Assembly (NCBI GenBank): GCA_028023455.1 | Contig: JAQFVV010006472.1 | Coordinates: 1,179,886-1,243,885, forward strand | Source of the DNA: Epiperipatus broadwayi | Lineage: Eukaryota; Onychophora; Udeonychophora; Euonychophora; Peripatidae | DNA: 64,000 bases | Direction of reading: 5' to 3' | Shown: piece after piece, positions 23,090-33,379 of the stretch | Numbering within the stretch: position 1 is the first letter of the stretch | Layout of the letters: the number at the start of each line of letters is the position of its first letter | Position numbers and translations under genes: made by a program | Notes under the pieces: model-generated | The model's input: only the letters and a program-made list of their open reading frames with translations | Database searches by the model: none | What the model was told of the DNA's origin: nothing

Positions 23090-23705
23090 TCATTTAATTG
23101 AAGATATTGTTATAGTCTAATACTTTTACACTGTGTTTTATTACAATCATAGTTTTTAATTGTGTTATATACTTATTGTGAGTGTATATGCTCATGTATT
23201 TATAGGTTCTCTTTTTATACATATATTTGGGTGCTTTATTGCTTTTTTTTGTTTCTATATTTTGTTTTACAAGTATCAAGTAAAATATGTTAGTTTAGAA
23301 AATATTTAGAGGTGAAATTTAATTTTTTTTTAAACATCAATAAGGGATAGAAACTAGTACTTTATATTATTATTATTTAAATGCAAAATTAAAATACTTA
23401 TATTAATCATATTACAGTTAAACTAGTTAAATATTCATATAACAGGTAAGAGTGAATAAATACTTCAAACAGATGATGAAAAATAGAAAAAAAATAAGAT
23501 TTTCAAAGCTAAATTAAAATCTTGAAACATTAGCTATGATCAAAGAAGATAAAAAATATACCAAAAAAAATTATCAAAATGCTTATCTGCTATTTTCAAT
23601 ATCTGAAATAGAAACTATAAATCACTCTCTTTGTTCTTCTTACTGGAGATAATCAATAGCCATAAAACAGTTTTGACATGTCATGCTTTATTATTGACAA
23701 CTCAA
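23090..23705. other. A+T-rich sequence, nothing recognised
   Basis: Only short low-complexity frames are present on the minus strand (23094-23279). Nothing can be supported. Confidence 0.4.
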
Positions 23706-23768
23706 GATTACAATAAATACAATTTATCCAAACTTCAAACACTTTTTAGCAAACTTTATTTGTACATA

Positions 23769-23807
23769 CACCTACGTTTCGACTGACCTGCAGTCTTCTT
23801 CAGAGTA
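23769..23807 (-). ncRNA. Hammerhead-like motif, left arm of palindrome D
   Basis: Read on the minus strand: TACT, CTGAAGA, one A, hairpin GACT-loop-AGTC with four perfect pairs, GAAA, CGTA, then GGTG, which can pair with TACT through two G-U and two Watson-Crick pairs. The core matches CUGANGA and GAAA exactly. The cleavage triplet would be GUA. Helix III has no room for a loop, so it would need a dimer or be inactive. Confidence 0.45.
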
Positions 23808-23881
23808 AGGTTATTCTGATCTTCTTAATAAAATAATGAAAAATCGTTTTCATTATTTTATTAAGAAGATCAGAATAACCT

Positions 23882-23920
23882 TACTCTGAAGAAGACTGCA
23901 GGTCAATCGAAACGTAGGTG
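23882..23920 (+). ncRNA. Hammerhead-like motif, right arm of palindrome D
   Basis: The layout is the same as in the left arm. Helix II reads GACT against AATC, so one pair (C with A) is lost here. Confidence 0.4.
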
Positions 23921-24059
23921 TATGTACAAATAAAGTTTGCTAAAAAGTGTTTGAAGTTTGGATAAATTGTATTTATATGATATTACGGCAAACATAAAGA
24001 AAAGTGTGATTTTGGTAATATTACAATAAATGTCAATGAGGGAAGGTATATTACTACTT

Positions 24060-24270
24060 TCGGAAAAAATAATCTCTGCATTGTCAAATAATATTTTATG
24101 ACCTGTATTCAGTTCACTGAATCTACAAAGCTGAATTATGATATCTATTTTTAACTCTACTCTTGTGAACTTTAATGCTTTCATTAAGACTTAATTTACT
24201 TTGATCTATATAACCTTTATGACAAATGTAAGGAATATTTTAAGCTGTATTGGGAATAGATTAACAATAA
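24060..24270 (-). pseudogene. Penelope-like GIY-YIG endonuclease fragment (minus arm of palindrome E)
   Basis: The minus-strand translation holds ELNTGHKILFDNAEIIF, matching ELNTGHRILFNNASVIF of the intact PLE C endonuclease. Upstream of it, in decayed frames, are pieces corresponding to the region between YVG and this motif (including LMKALKFTRVELKI against the intact NERVKVHISRVKH). Homology ends soon after IIFSES, so the catalytic Glu segment is missing. It is an older relative of the PLE C family. It meets the plus-strand fragment that begins at about 24271 head-to-head. Confidence 0.7.
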
Positions 24271-24465
24271 GATGTCTTATAGTTGTCATAAAATTTATAT
24301 AGGTCAAAATAAGATATTATTTGACAAATTAGAGATTATCTTTTATGAAAATTAAATTAATTAAAAAAAGAGTTAAAGAATCCCTGATGATAAATCTTTT
24401 AAATTTGAGGCCATCAATCTCATAAAGACGTCCTTTGATATTAAAAATAATGGGTTTTTGAAGTA
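24271..24465 (+). pseudogene. Penelope-like GIY-YIG endonuclease fragment (plus arm of palindrome E)
   Basis: In broken frames the translation shows SCHKIYIGQNK (the YIG region), ILFDKLEIIFYEN, KKRVKESLMINLL (the conserved Glu segment) and RPLILKI near the end. These match SCGKFYVGQSK, ILFNNASVIFYEK, KRRIKETLMIKLL and TSFDIKG of the intact PLE C copy in order. An internal deletion removes the part between YIG and ILFD. It is followed by the typical PLE C 3' UTR with a decayed hammerhead-like motif. Confidence 0.7.
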
Positions 24466-24517
24466 AATTATGGGAAGGCTATTTCTGTTATATATATATG
24501 TTATTTATATTTAGGTA

Positions 24518-24566
24518 AATATCACTTGAGAAGGTCTATTTGTTAATGGATGAAACCACAGTCATG
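24518..24566 (+). ncRNA. Decayed hammerhead-like motif in PLE E 3' UTR
   Basis: CACTTGAGAAGGTCTATTTG and GGATGAAACCAC align with the PLE C motif at 22834-22876. The helix II and helix III stems have both lost pairs, so it is presumably inactive. Confidence 0.35.
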
Positions 24567-24599
24567 AGAAAATTTTGATATATTTTGAATTTTATCTAA

Positions 24600-26660
24600 T
24601 GGTATATGATTTTCTATTTTATTTATCATTACTAATATAGAGTTAGGTAGTATTTAATTATATATATTGTAACCTTATGGTTGGGCTAGATGTTTGTCAA
24701 GCCCTATTTAAATGGTCAATTGTATAAAATTTTTAATTTTAATTGATAATAATTAAACATATTAAATATATGTATTATATCAGTGGTGTGTTACCATGAT
24801 TGTTAAATTATATTATAAAAACAGGTAAATTTCATCAATAAATCTCCTGGAAGTAATAAGGAATTGGTTGTTCAAGATGTGTACTAGGCCCTCTGCCAGA
24901 TTGTGTATGAGACTTTTTATATGCAGTCTATCAGATAGATTAATTTAAATAGTATTAAAATAATTTATTGGTGTTGTGATTAAATTAAGTATAGAAATAT
25001 TTAATACTTTGTTATCATTAAATAATAGTCAAAAAGACTTAAAAATATAGCTATTTTAAGTTAACTTTTATAATTAATTCTCAAACATATTTTTATTGCA
25101 ATTTAAAATAATTTCGAACAGCTTAATTAGTTATCATGTATACTTATAGTTGGATAAATATTAATTGTATGTTAATGTATACACATATAACAATTCAATT
25201 ACTCAATTAATTTTTACAGGAATCTTCTCTGGCAAAAGTTAATAAATAGGCCAACATAAGTTTTCATGAAGGAGAAAGGGACAATTTAATGGAGAACAAG
25301 GAGGATTAAAAGGGGAAATGATAACAAGATGTGAAAAGAATTGAACTGAAAATTAAGGGAAAGAACTGAAAATTATTAAAAAGTAAAATTGGATTTGAAT
25401 TGAAATGGATTAGTAACTTATAATTAATGGAGTAGGAACTCTACTTGTCCTATACACATGAAGCACATCACAATTGTCAATTGATAATCATCAAAAGTTC
25501 ACATTTAAAACTGGTAGACATATTGGAGGAAAAAGCCCACCAAAATGGACTTCAAATTTAAACCAACTCAGATGTTTATATGCTTAAAATTTTACTCTTT
25601 ATTTTATAAATGTTTTAATTATTATATTTACTGGGTACATTATAAAATTAGTTATAACTTATTTGGAATAACAAGAAGAAAGAAGAGAAAATTATTTTTT
25701 ACTTTCAGTTAGAATAAATTCAAAAGAAGCAGGACTATGATAGTAGATATTTAATGTCTTTTATTTCTGTTTTGAATTTATAAGACACTTATGACATGTC
25801 TTCATTTATGTGAATTAGTATTTGAAATTAACCCTAGACATTACAATTTTCATTATGCTATATTAACTTCATAATACACAGAAAAAATACATTTAGAAAA
25901 AATCAAGAAATTATGTTGTTACAATCAATTTAAGAGAATAATAATATATACCTTCCTAATTAAACAATATAAATGAAGATACTAAATTATGAAAGTTTAC
26001 AAAATATTTTTTAAGACTTTTAATATGAACATTAACTTAAAACTTGCATTGGGACAAAACTGAATATGCTATCTTTTAATTTCCAGTGGCAAATGGAATT
26101 GATATGTTTATTAAACTGAGTTGTAGAATCTCACTAAAAGTGAATTAAATGTCAACTTAATTTTTGATATATTAATTATCATGTTAATTACATTGTGAAT
26201 CAGATTTATAATGTACTAATTATTAAACTGTCCATTAACTAATAAAATGTACAAAATCCATATACGTGATAAAGATAAAAAGCAATGTTTATCTTCAACT
26301 TATTAAATTTTTAAAATGCCAAAGCGTTGACCGTTATCATAAGAAAACTACTATTGTTTATAAACTTAGCAACAAGTACTAGGATTACAATTTAAATTAA
26401 TAAATAACTATGAAATATACACATATGGTAAAGAATGTTCATCAATCATATAATGCTGCAGATTTTAAATGGTTGCAATCAAGATTTCGTTCTCTTTGTC
26501 TCACAAGAAGAAATGTGAAGAAAGAAGGTTTATGTAATGATCATTTATTATTTTAATTTAATATGTATTGTTTTATTATATTGTATATGTCTGTGTCACA
26601 GATATAAAAACTGGTTTGTGTAGAAAATGAAACTCGTGAAAAATATAAATTTGATCAAAT
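24600..26660. other. A+T-rich sequence, nothing recognised
   Basis: No gene or structured repeat can be supported. At about 24665-24710 a phrase with TGTAACC and CAAGCCC resembles 2055-2085, hinting at an old shared repeat. Confidence 0.4.
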
Positions 26661-26681
26661 ATTTAAAAAAAAAAAGGTAAT

Positions 26682-26781
26682 ATTGTCTTGCATTGGTGGT
26701 CGAGAGGTCAGCGCGACTGCCTTGCACTTGCAGGCAGTTGCCCGGGTTGCGGGTTCGCATCCCAGCCAATGCTATGACACT
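26682..26781 (+). mobile_element. tRNA-derived SINE, copy 1
   Basis: The tRNA-like part is 26690-26772. It has a perfect 7-bp acceptor stem (GCATTGG/CCAATGC), an A-box TGGTCGAGAGG that fits the pol III consensus, and a B-box GGTTCGCATCC with one mismatch. The anticodon region is tRNA-Ala(UGC)-like: ACTGC..GCAGT stem and CTTGCA in the loop, but CTTGCA is duplicated in tandem, which enlarges the loop. After the tRNA come TATGACAC and poly-A. The insertion is flanked by about 17-bp direct repeats, (T)A10-11GGTAAT, on both sides. It is a retroposed copy, not a working tRNA gene. Confidence 0.8.
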
Positions 26782-27499
26782 TAAAAAAAAAAGGTAATCT
26801 TATTTATTATAAATTTTGTTCATATTTATATTAAATTGTGGAAATAGTACAATATATAAAGGCAATTAAAATACCATCATCACAAACCTTCAGGAAATCG
26901 TTATATACATATTTGAAAAAGCAAAAGAATAAAGAAAATGTTGGCAAAGCCATAAGACAAATATCTATATAATATGAATATGTCAATTGACTAAAATAAT
27001 GTAATAAAATTATAGAAAGGTTTTATTGTATAGACATTTCTGCTGTGATTAAAGCTTTAAAACATGAATCAAAGGCATGATAAAATTTTGAATAATATAC
27101 AATACAAAAGGAATAAATGATAAGGATATGACTTTATCTCTGCAAATCTTTTTAAGTCATTTTTGAATTAAAGGGATAAGTAAAGAAACTATCAAATGAA
27201 AGCAAAAATGTAGCACTAAAGCATAAATATTAATAAGACTAAAATAATGTTCAATAATTTTCCAAAAAAAATAAAAAATATTGATAATAATAAATTGCAA
27301 AATTCAACAAAATGTAAGAATTTTAGCTAAAATATTAATCCATATTCAAGTATAATGGATGAAATTAATTACTCGATTGTTTTTGTTGAAATAATTAAAT
27401 ATTAAATATGTCTACACTCTTGAAAAATAAAAATTTCACTGTGTTCTACTAGTATTTATACAAATCTCTGCAAATTTATTTAAAAATACAGCAATTTAG

Positions 27500-27870
27500 A
27501 GATTTGATATTACACATAAAAATATGGAAGGTCTATGTTGAGATTAATGGAGATAAACAAAATAGTAAGACAGAAATAGATATTACTGTGCTCATTGGAA
27601 AAAAGTAAGATGCTGAAGTTTATCTAGGCTGAAATATATTCATAAAATAAATTACAATAGATAAACATCTGAAGTTCTAAACTATATGCCAAAAGATTAT
27701 AAGAGACCTAGAAGAAGATGTATGTGAAATTTATAGATAAGGTATAAAAAAACATGTTTGCTGAAATGATGTGGAGAAAAAAGTTATAGATAGGAAAATG
27801 AAATTAAACTCGTGATGATCTTCATCCTGGATTGAATGTATAATGTCAAAAAGGTATAATTATGGTGATG
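27500..27870 (+). pseudogene. Decayed LINE (RTE-like) 3' end
   Basis: Scattered translated phrases resemble the C-terminus of RTE-type LINE ORF2 proteins. They are a 'W..Y.P' region near 27690, KRPRRRCM near 27705 (the usual RPRGRP..RW segment) and DDLHPGLN near 27815, followed by GATGATAAT-type sequence. Stops and frameshifts are frequent. No RT motif survives. The call rests on family resemblance only. Confidence 0.35.
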
Positions 27871-27879
27871 ATAATTAAT

Positions 27880-29330
27880 TCAACATCAACTCATATATAA
27901 ATATGTATCAATAATTATAAAAGTATAAAAAAATTGTTAATGATAATAAAGTAAATTAAAATCTTTTTATAATTCAAAAGTCCTAATTTTTAGTTATTGA
28001 AAATTATTAGAGGCAAAATTAATTACTCATATATAAAAATCTAAGTCATCTAATGGAAATATTGTTTAATTTTATTTTTTGTTTCAAATTAACTTTTCCC
28101 ATACGTATACCATAATACATAAAATTTAGATAAAATTAAGATTTCTAAAAACAACTTTAAAACTATTTGATTTAAATATTTTTAAACAATCTAACAGGAA
28201 TCATCTAATTATTCATTACAGTTCTTAAGCATATTTCACAATTTTTTTTAGATATGTCTTCATCAATATTGCATGGAACGAAAATACTTTGAAGACTTCT
28301 GCTGATTGAAGGTACATTTAGCATGCATTAAGATATAAAAAATTTTCAATTTTGTCTTCAGCTGACACATATATAACAGATAAACTATTGATAATAAATT
28401 CTTAATTTGACGTTGGTAATAATTTCATTTTGAATTAGTGTATTTGATTTATTATTCCGACAGTTTAGCCTTTGGCATTTGATATTTTTTATATATCCGC
28501 GTGTATGTATGTGTGTGAATATTTGACTGATCTGAATTTAATTGATATTAATAAATTTACTATTTGATTAGAATTTTTTTCTAATTTTTTTATGCTTAAG
28601 TTACCTTCAACCAATGAATAGATGACCTTGGATCAAACGATTGTTAAAACTGCATACTTTTGTTAGAGGTTAATTTTATTTGAAGTTATAATCTTTTTAA
28701 AACACTAGATAGAAGGAGGGGGAGTAAAACAAGAATGAAGTCTTGTGGGAGACAATCGTTTGATATATAAAAATATTTTATTATCATTTGTTCACGATCA
28801 ATTTTTCCAATTCTTCGATTCATTTTGCTTTTATTTTTTTCATAGGGAAAAAAAACGTTTTAAAAAAACACATTAATGTTTAAATAATAAATTATACAGA
28901 CAAATTTAATTAACTATTTATAAAAGACAATGCTAATTTGTTAAATTCTGATTTAGTGGTGTTTTACTAATTTATGGGCAATTACATATAATTTACCATT
29001 GTCAGAAATGACATACACTCACACTTACCTTCATATTATTTATAGTTTTTCCCCTCATCTTTGTTTATTTTCTTCATGCAGATACACTCTAAATTTTATT
29101 TTCCAATTTTATTCATTTATCACACATTCAATATATATAATTATAAAATTTTACATCACTGATTAATGTGTTATACTTGGAATGACAAACCTCTCAACAT
29201 TGAACTACAATAATGCAGTGTTCCCTAGTATTAAAGTCGGTCATAATGCAAATAAAAAATAAATCCATTTTATCTGTTGACCAAACTCTTACATGAATTA
29301 TAGATAAAAATAAGATCAACTCACTCAATC
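27880..29330. other. A+T-rich sequence, nothing recognised
   Basis: No gene or structured repeat can be supported. Confidence 0.4.
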
Positions 29331-29344
29331 AATCAATAGTATTC

Positions 29345-29600
29345 TTTTCTATGGACAGGTCCAGAGAACAGTCACAACACAACTTTATCCATTTTTTTAC
29401 TCCATTCTCTTCATTCATTCAAATGCTTTTTCCATTTTTCTCCATGACCACATCTCAATGGCTTCCAATCTATTTCTAATTTTATTACTCATTGTCCACA
29501 TTTCATAATCATACTATAGTGCACTCCACACATAGCATTTAATTAATCTTTTCTTTAATTCTATCTTCAAAGATTCATAAAATATTTTCTTTCTCTTAAC
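29345..29600 (-). pseudogene. LINE reverse transcriptase C-terminal fragment, copy 1
   Basis: The minus-strand translation gives LKKRLIKCYVWSAL, a broken Y.YEMWTMSNK and RLEAIEMWSWRKM. This is the conserved segment C-terminal to the RT domain of many animal LINE ORF2 proteins (RLIKCYVWS..LYG.ETWT..., then R.EAFEMW.WRRM). Upstream there is a Lys-rich KRKKIFYESLKIE. Downstream it jumps to CSLDLSIEKN, which in copy 2 (34.8 kb) lies about 300 bp further on, so copy 1 carries an internal deletion. The RT palm motifs are missing. Confidence 0.6.
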
Positions 29601-30034
29601 AAATGCCTCCTTTATCAACAATATTTTTTTTAAGTTTTTTTTTATTTTTTCCATCCTCACTCAAACAATTATACAAATATCAAAATCCCTTTACTTGTTG
29701 AACCTCAAGGATGAAATATTAAATTAATTCAAGATATAATTGGAGCTTCATTTGAATAATCTTATATATAAAAATTTAAAGTCAAAATTTAATTAATATT
29801 CACTTTAAGAAACTTATTTGAACAATGTTTCAATATCATCTTGATTAATTTCTTATTTGCCCTGATATTTATTCTCTTTTTAATTTATGATTTATCACAA
29901 GAGACAAAAGTAAATTACTTTTTTATTTGTAACATGGTATTAGAGAACATCATATTAATATAGTCTCAGTGCTCAGAGTTGTATTATTTCAAGGGTTTCA
30001 TTATATATGTGTATATTTACTATTTTCAAGTTTA

Positions 30035-30150
30035 TATGATGTAAATAAAGTCTTTATGGTGCTAAAACATGAATTATTTTCTTTATTAAATTTCCAATAT
30101 TTTGACAAAATATTATTCATCATTGTCAAGAATTAAGGTCTTAATAATGA
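30035..30150 (-). repeat. PLE-tail-like arm, left of the pogo/Tigger-like element
   Basis: Read on the minus strand it contains ATGATGAATAATATTTTGTC, AAAATATTGG, AATTTAATAAA and AAAGACTTTAT. The same order occurs on the plus strand at 31690-31790. The motif GTC(G/A)AAA(T) followed by AATAAA is like the tail signature of the PLE families here, but the hammerhead core is not preserved. Confidence 0.5.
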
Positions 30151-30211
30151 ATTGTTATATCTTAAAGTAATATTGAGATTGAGCATGAAGTAAAGAACAG
30201 TCATTCTTATA

Positions 30212-31465
30212 CACCTGGGTCTCATTTTATGTGGTAGCTAGGTTCCACAGAAAACCCGCATTAAAAAAAATTGCACAAAAATAGACTTAACTTACCTTGA
30301 AAAATGAGGGATAGGGTCTGTAATTTTCAGAATTCGCATAAAAGCAAAGCAACAAGGAAAAATACTTTAAAATTCACATTAAGAAAATAAATAATAACCT
30401 GTATATTTATACTTTACATTTGTCTTTAATATAATAATATTAAATTGTGCTTTTCCACTTCCAATATAAAGCTATAACAACAAATTGAAAACTAAATTAA
30501 ATGGCTGAGCGCTTTCAAGAAGATGTACTTCTCATATTCATTTACGTTGGAAGTGTGAAAGCATGATTTAATATTATTATATTAAAAAAATAAGGAAATA
30601 AAGTATGATTAATAAAAAACATCAAATATTTGAAAAAAATTGGTACAAGACAAACTTTTTTTACTTTTTTTTATTAACTACAGTATTTAATTTGACATTT
30701 TTTCATACGTATTTTAATCATTATCGCTATTTTCGAATGTGTGGTTCATTTGTAAACTGGTAAGAAATCAGATTTGTCGATGTGATGTGATGTAGCTTCT
30801 TCTTGAATGAAGTCAATAATCTCTCAGCAATTATGCCCAGAGAAACTTGTTAGCCACTTTATTTTCCATTCACCACTCTAATTTTTACCATATTCTGCTC
30901 CATCTCATTTACACAACTAGTGCCAATTTCAGTCTTGTGCTGTGTTAATGGTTTTCTGTTGACAACTGATTTTTACTATTGAAATAAATTTTAAATGCTC
31001 ACATTTTGTTTCTATATTAAAAAAAAGAGGATCACGATCAAAACAAAAAGATTATACATTATCATTAAAAATATTATCCAATAAAATCTTCGTTATTTAT
31101 TTTAAAAATCTACATTATTTATTTCTGTTATACCTAACAAAATACATTTTAAAAGTTTAAAATTTTTGAATATTTATTGCAATATTTTTATATGTAAGTA
31201 TAAATTTATTATTATTATTTACTCATTAGTATAAGTAGGTTATTTATTCCTAAATATAGCTTCAGGCCATATTCATGTTAGCTGCTAATATAACGTTATA
31301 CTTTTGAAGAAAAAAAAAGTATTTCAAGTCAAAATAAGTTATTAATAATTTAAATTTCTTGATATCTAATAAATATAGTGAAATATGAAAAATATTAAGA
31401 AGAAACATGAATCGCATAACTTCAAAATCGCATTAAAATAATCCGCATAAAATGAGACCCAGTAG
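30212..31465. mobile_element. Non-autonomous pogo/Tigger-like DNA transposon
   Basis: The terminal inverted repeats are CTGGGTCTCATTTTATG(T/C)GG at both ends, starting 3-5 bp inside, with TA on each side (30210-30211 and 31466-31467) as the target duplication. The subterminal sequence GGTTCCACAGAAAACCCGCA, and repeats of 'cgcataaaa', are like pogo/Tigger family ends. A transposase is not recognisable; the inside contains only short broken frames. It sits between two inverted PLE-tail-like arms. Confidence 0.65.
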
Positions 31466-31689
31466 TATATATTTTATGGCTGATTATCTTCAGTGTTGTT
31501 GATGAAGCTCATCATATTCCAACTTTGTGGAGACTACTTATTTTACCTCAAATATAAAACTGAAGAAAATAATAAATTTTGTTAAACCACCTATTCTAAA
31601 TAATCAACAATCAAATATATATAAGAATATTTTTTCTTTACATCACACTTAATTTTAATTTTATTATTTAAGATCTAACCGTTTTTGAT

Positions 31690-31790
31690 TAAGATCTTAA
31701 CTCTTAGCAATAATGATTAATATTTTGTCGAAATGTTGGGAATTTAGTAAACAAAATTATACTTGGTTTAATACAATAAAGACTTTATGT
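31690..31790 (+). repeat. PLE-tail-like arm, right of the pogo/Tigger-like element
   Basis: This is the inverted counterpart of 30035-30150: AATGATTAATATTTTGTCGA, AAATGTTGGGAATTTAGTAA and AAAGACTTTATG occur in the same order. Together the arms form another outward-facing inverted pair. Confidence 0.5.
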
Positions 31791-32049
31791 GTGTGTTGAA
31801 TTTGTTAAGAACATTACAATCTTGAAAAACATATTTTCTGTTAGTCAAAATATAATGTGATTCTGCCGTATCTTCATTTGATGCTTCTATGTCCATTTCT
31901 GTTTAGCACTCTTCTCAAAAAAAAAAAGAATTCATAATATAAAGTTGTTTTTTTCAGCAAACTTCACAAGTCTATGTCCTCTCTCATTTCTATCACCATG
32001 GCCAAATTTACTTAAAGCACTTTCATCTTTTAATTGTTTACCACTTTTA

Positions 32050-32830
32050 GCATCAGATGAAAGTAAAAAAGTAGGACTAAAAGTTAATGTTAAAAATACT
32101 AAAGTAATGTTCAATGAATTTTCTCATATAAAGAAAATAAAGATTGACAATGATGAATTAGAAGAAATTAACTGCTACAAATACATTGGTCAGATTATTA
32201 CTACAAATGGAAACATAATGAATAAAATTAATCATAGAATTAAAGTTGTTTGGAGTGCTTTTGGTAGAAATAACCTGATATTAAAAAGAAATATGCATAT
32301 GTGTTTGAAAATAAATTTTTTTAATAAATGTTTTTTACCAGTTCTTACTTATGGATCTGAGACAAACATTTTATTAGTTCTTATTTATGGATCTGAGACT
32401 TATACTTAACAGAAGATAAATATAGCAATTCCAGACCATTCAATAAAGTATGGAGAGATGCATGTTAGGTGTAACAAGAAGAGATCAATAATGAAATACA
32501 GGGCAGAGAAAACAAACATGTTACTGATATCACTAAAAAAATTAAGAAACTAAAATGGAATTGATCTGAATATATTTCTAGAAGAGATTATAATAGATAG
32601 GTAGTTAAAACCTTAAACTGGATTCCAAAATATGTAAAAGACCTAGAAAGAGGCCACATGTGAAATGGATGGATTGACTAAGGAAAGTATGATGGGGTGT
32701 GAAAAAAAGAGGCTAAGTATTACAGAAACTAGATTGCATTTGGAGAGACTTTTATCTTGCAGTGAATTGATAATGGTTGAAAATCATGATGATATGTACA
32801 TGATGTGTGAATATGTGGTTTAATGTATTA
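32050..32830 (+). pseudogene. RTE-like LINE ORF2 C-terminal remnant
   Basis: The open part (to 32409) reads ESKKVGLKVNVKNTKVMFN, then CYKYIGQII, HRIKVVWSAFGRNN and FFNKCFLPVLTYGSET. That order (ESKK.GLK.N..KTKVM, Y.YLGQ.I, R...W.AF, KCVLPV.TYG.ET) is the RT C-terminal half of RTE/BovB-type LINEs. A 12-residue piece (LTYGSETNILL) is partly duplicated near 32365-32400. Beyond it, in broken frames, follow MERCMLGVTRRD, VTDITKKIKKLKWN, SRRDYNR and GETF, the usual C-terminal segments. It ends near ATGATGATATGTACATGATG, a short 3' repeat as RTE elements often have. The N-terminal part is missing. Confidence 0.75.
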
Positions 32831-33268
32831 AACATTTTTTGCTATTTATTTTTCACTCTCACTTTTTTCCTTGCTAATGTCACTCATTGGTCATTTAGGA
32901 TCTGAAAACAAATAAAAAATTCTCTGAAAATCTCAGTACTTTGCCTACTTGTAGCAGCTCTCTCTTTTATTTTATCTTGAGACATATTCTCCCATTAAAA
33001 TTAATTGCTAATATGGCTCTTTAAAATGTCTTTGAGGTAATTTTTAAAAGGTAAATATGATATGACCCTTATATAAAACCCATGTTAAGTTTATTATAAA
33101 ATACTTTTTAAAAATCTATTACTTTTGGCATATTTATATACTATTATTATATCAAATTCTTCAAATTGAGGGATATTTTCTGGGTTTTTTCTGTGATATT
33201 TGCCACATATCTTTAAAATATTACATAATATCTTAAATGAAATTTTTTATTGTCTTTGTAATATTTTT

Positions 33269-33359
33269 TTCCATATGTCAAATGTGTTGACCAGGAAGTG
33301 AACCTGGGCTAGCTGTTTGGAAGGCAGCTATGCTAACCACTAGGCCATCAACACTTTAC
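33269..33359 (-). mobile_element. tRNA-derived SINE, copy 2
   Basis: The tRNA-like part on the minus strand (33284-33354) has acceptor stem GTGTTGA/TCAACAC, A-box TGGCCTAGTGG, a tRNA-Gly(UCC)-like anticodon loop CTTCCAA on a GCTG/CAGC stem, and B-box GGTTCACTTCC. It is followed by ATTTGACATATGG and A7. It is flanked by an 18-bp direct repeat TTGTCTTTGTAATATTTT (33251-33268 and 33360-33377). It is the same family as the copies at 26.7 and 41.8 kb. Confidence 0.85.
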
Positions 33360-33379
33360 TTGTCTTTGTAATATTTTAA

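Larger units (their letters stand above)
23711..23977. mobile_element. Near-perfect 133-bp-arm palindrome of a Penelope-like tail (palindrome D)
   Basis: The arms 23711-23842 and 23847-23977 are inverted copies around the 4-base centre ATCG (ATGAAAA/TTTTCAT). Read outward, each arm has CTTACTCTGAAGAAGACTGC, GAAACGTAGGTG, AATAAAG and TTTGAAGTTTGG. A mismatch (AGTC against AATC) in the small hairpin is among the very few differences. The outward order hammerhead-like motif then AATAAA is that of other PLE tails in this window. There is no coding sequence. Confidence 0.75.

Noticed and set aside
26690-26772. Functional tRNA-Ala gene
   Set aside because: The anticodon loop is enlarged by a tandem CTTGCA, the D-stem is poorly paired, the B-box has a mismatch, and direct repeats plus poly-A flank it, so it is a SINE copy.
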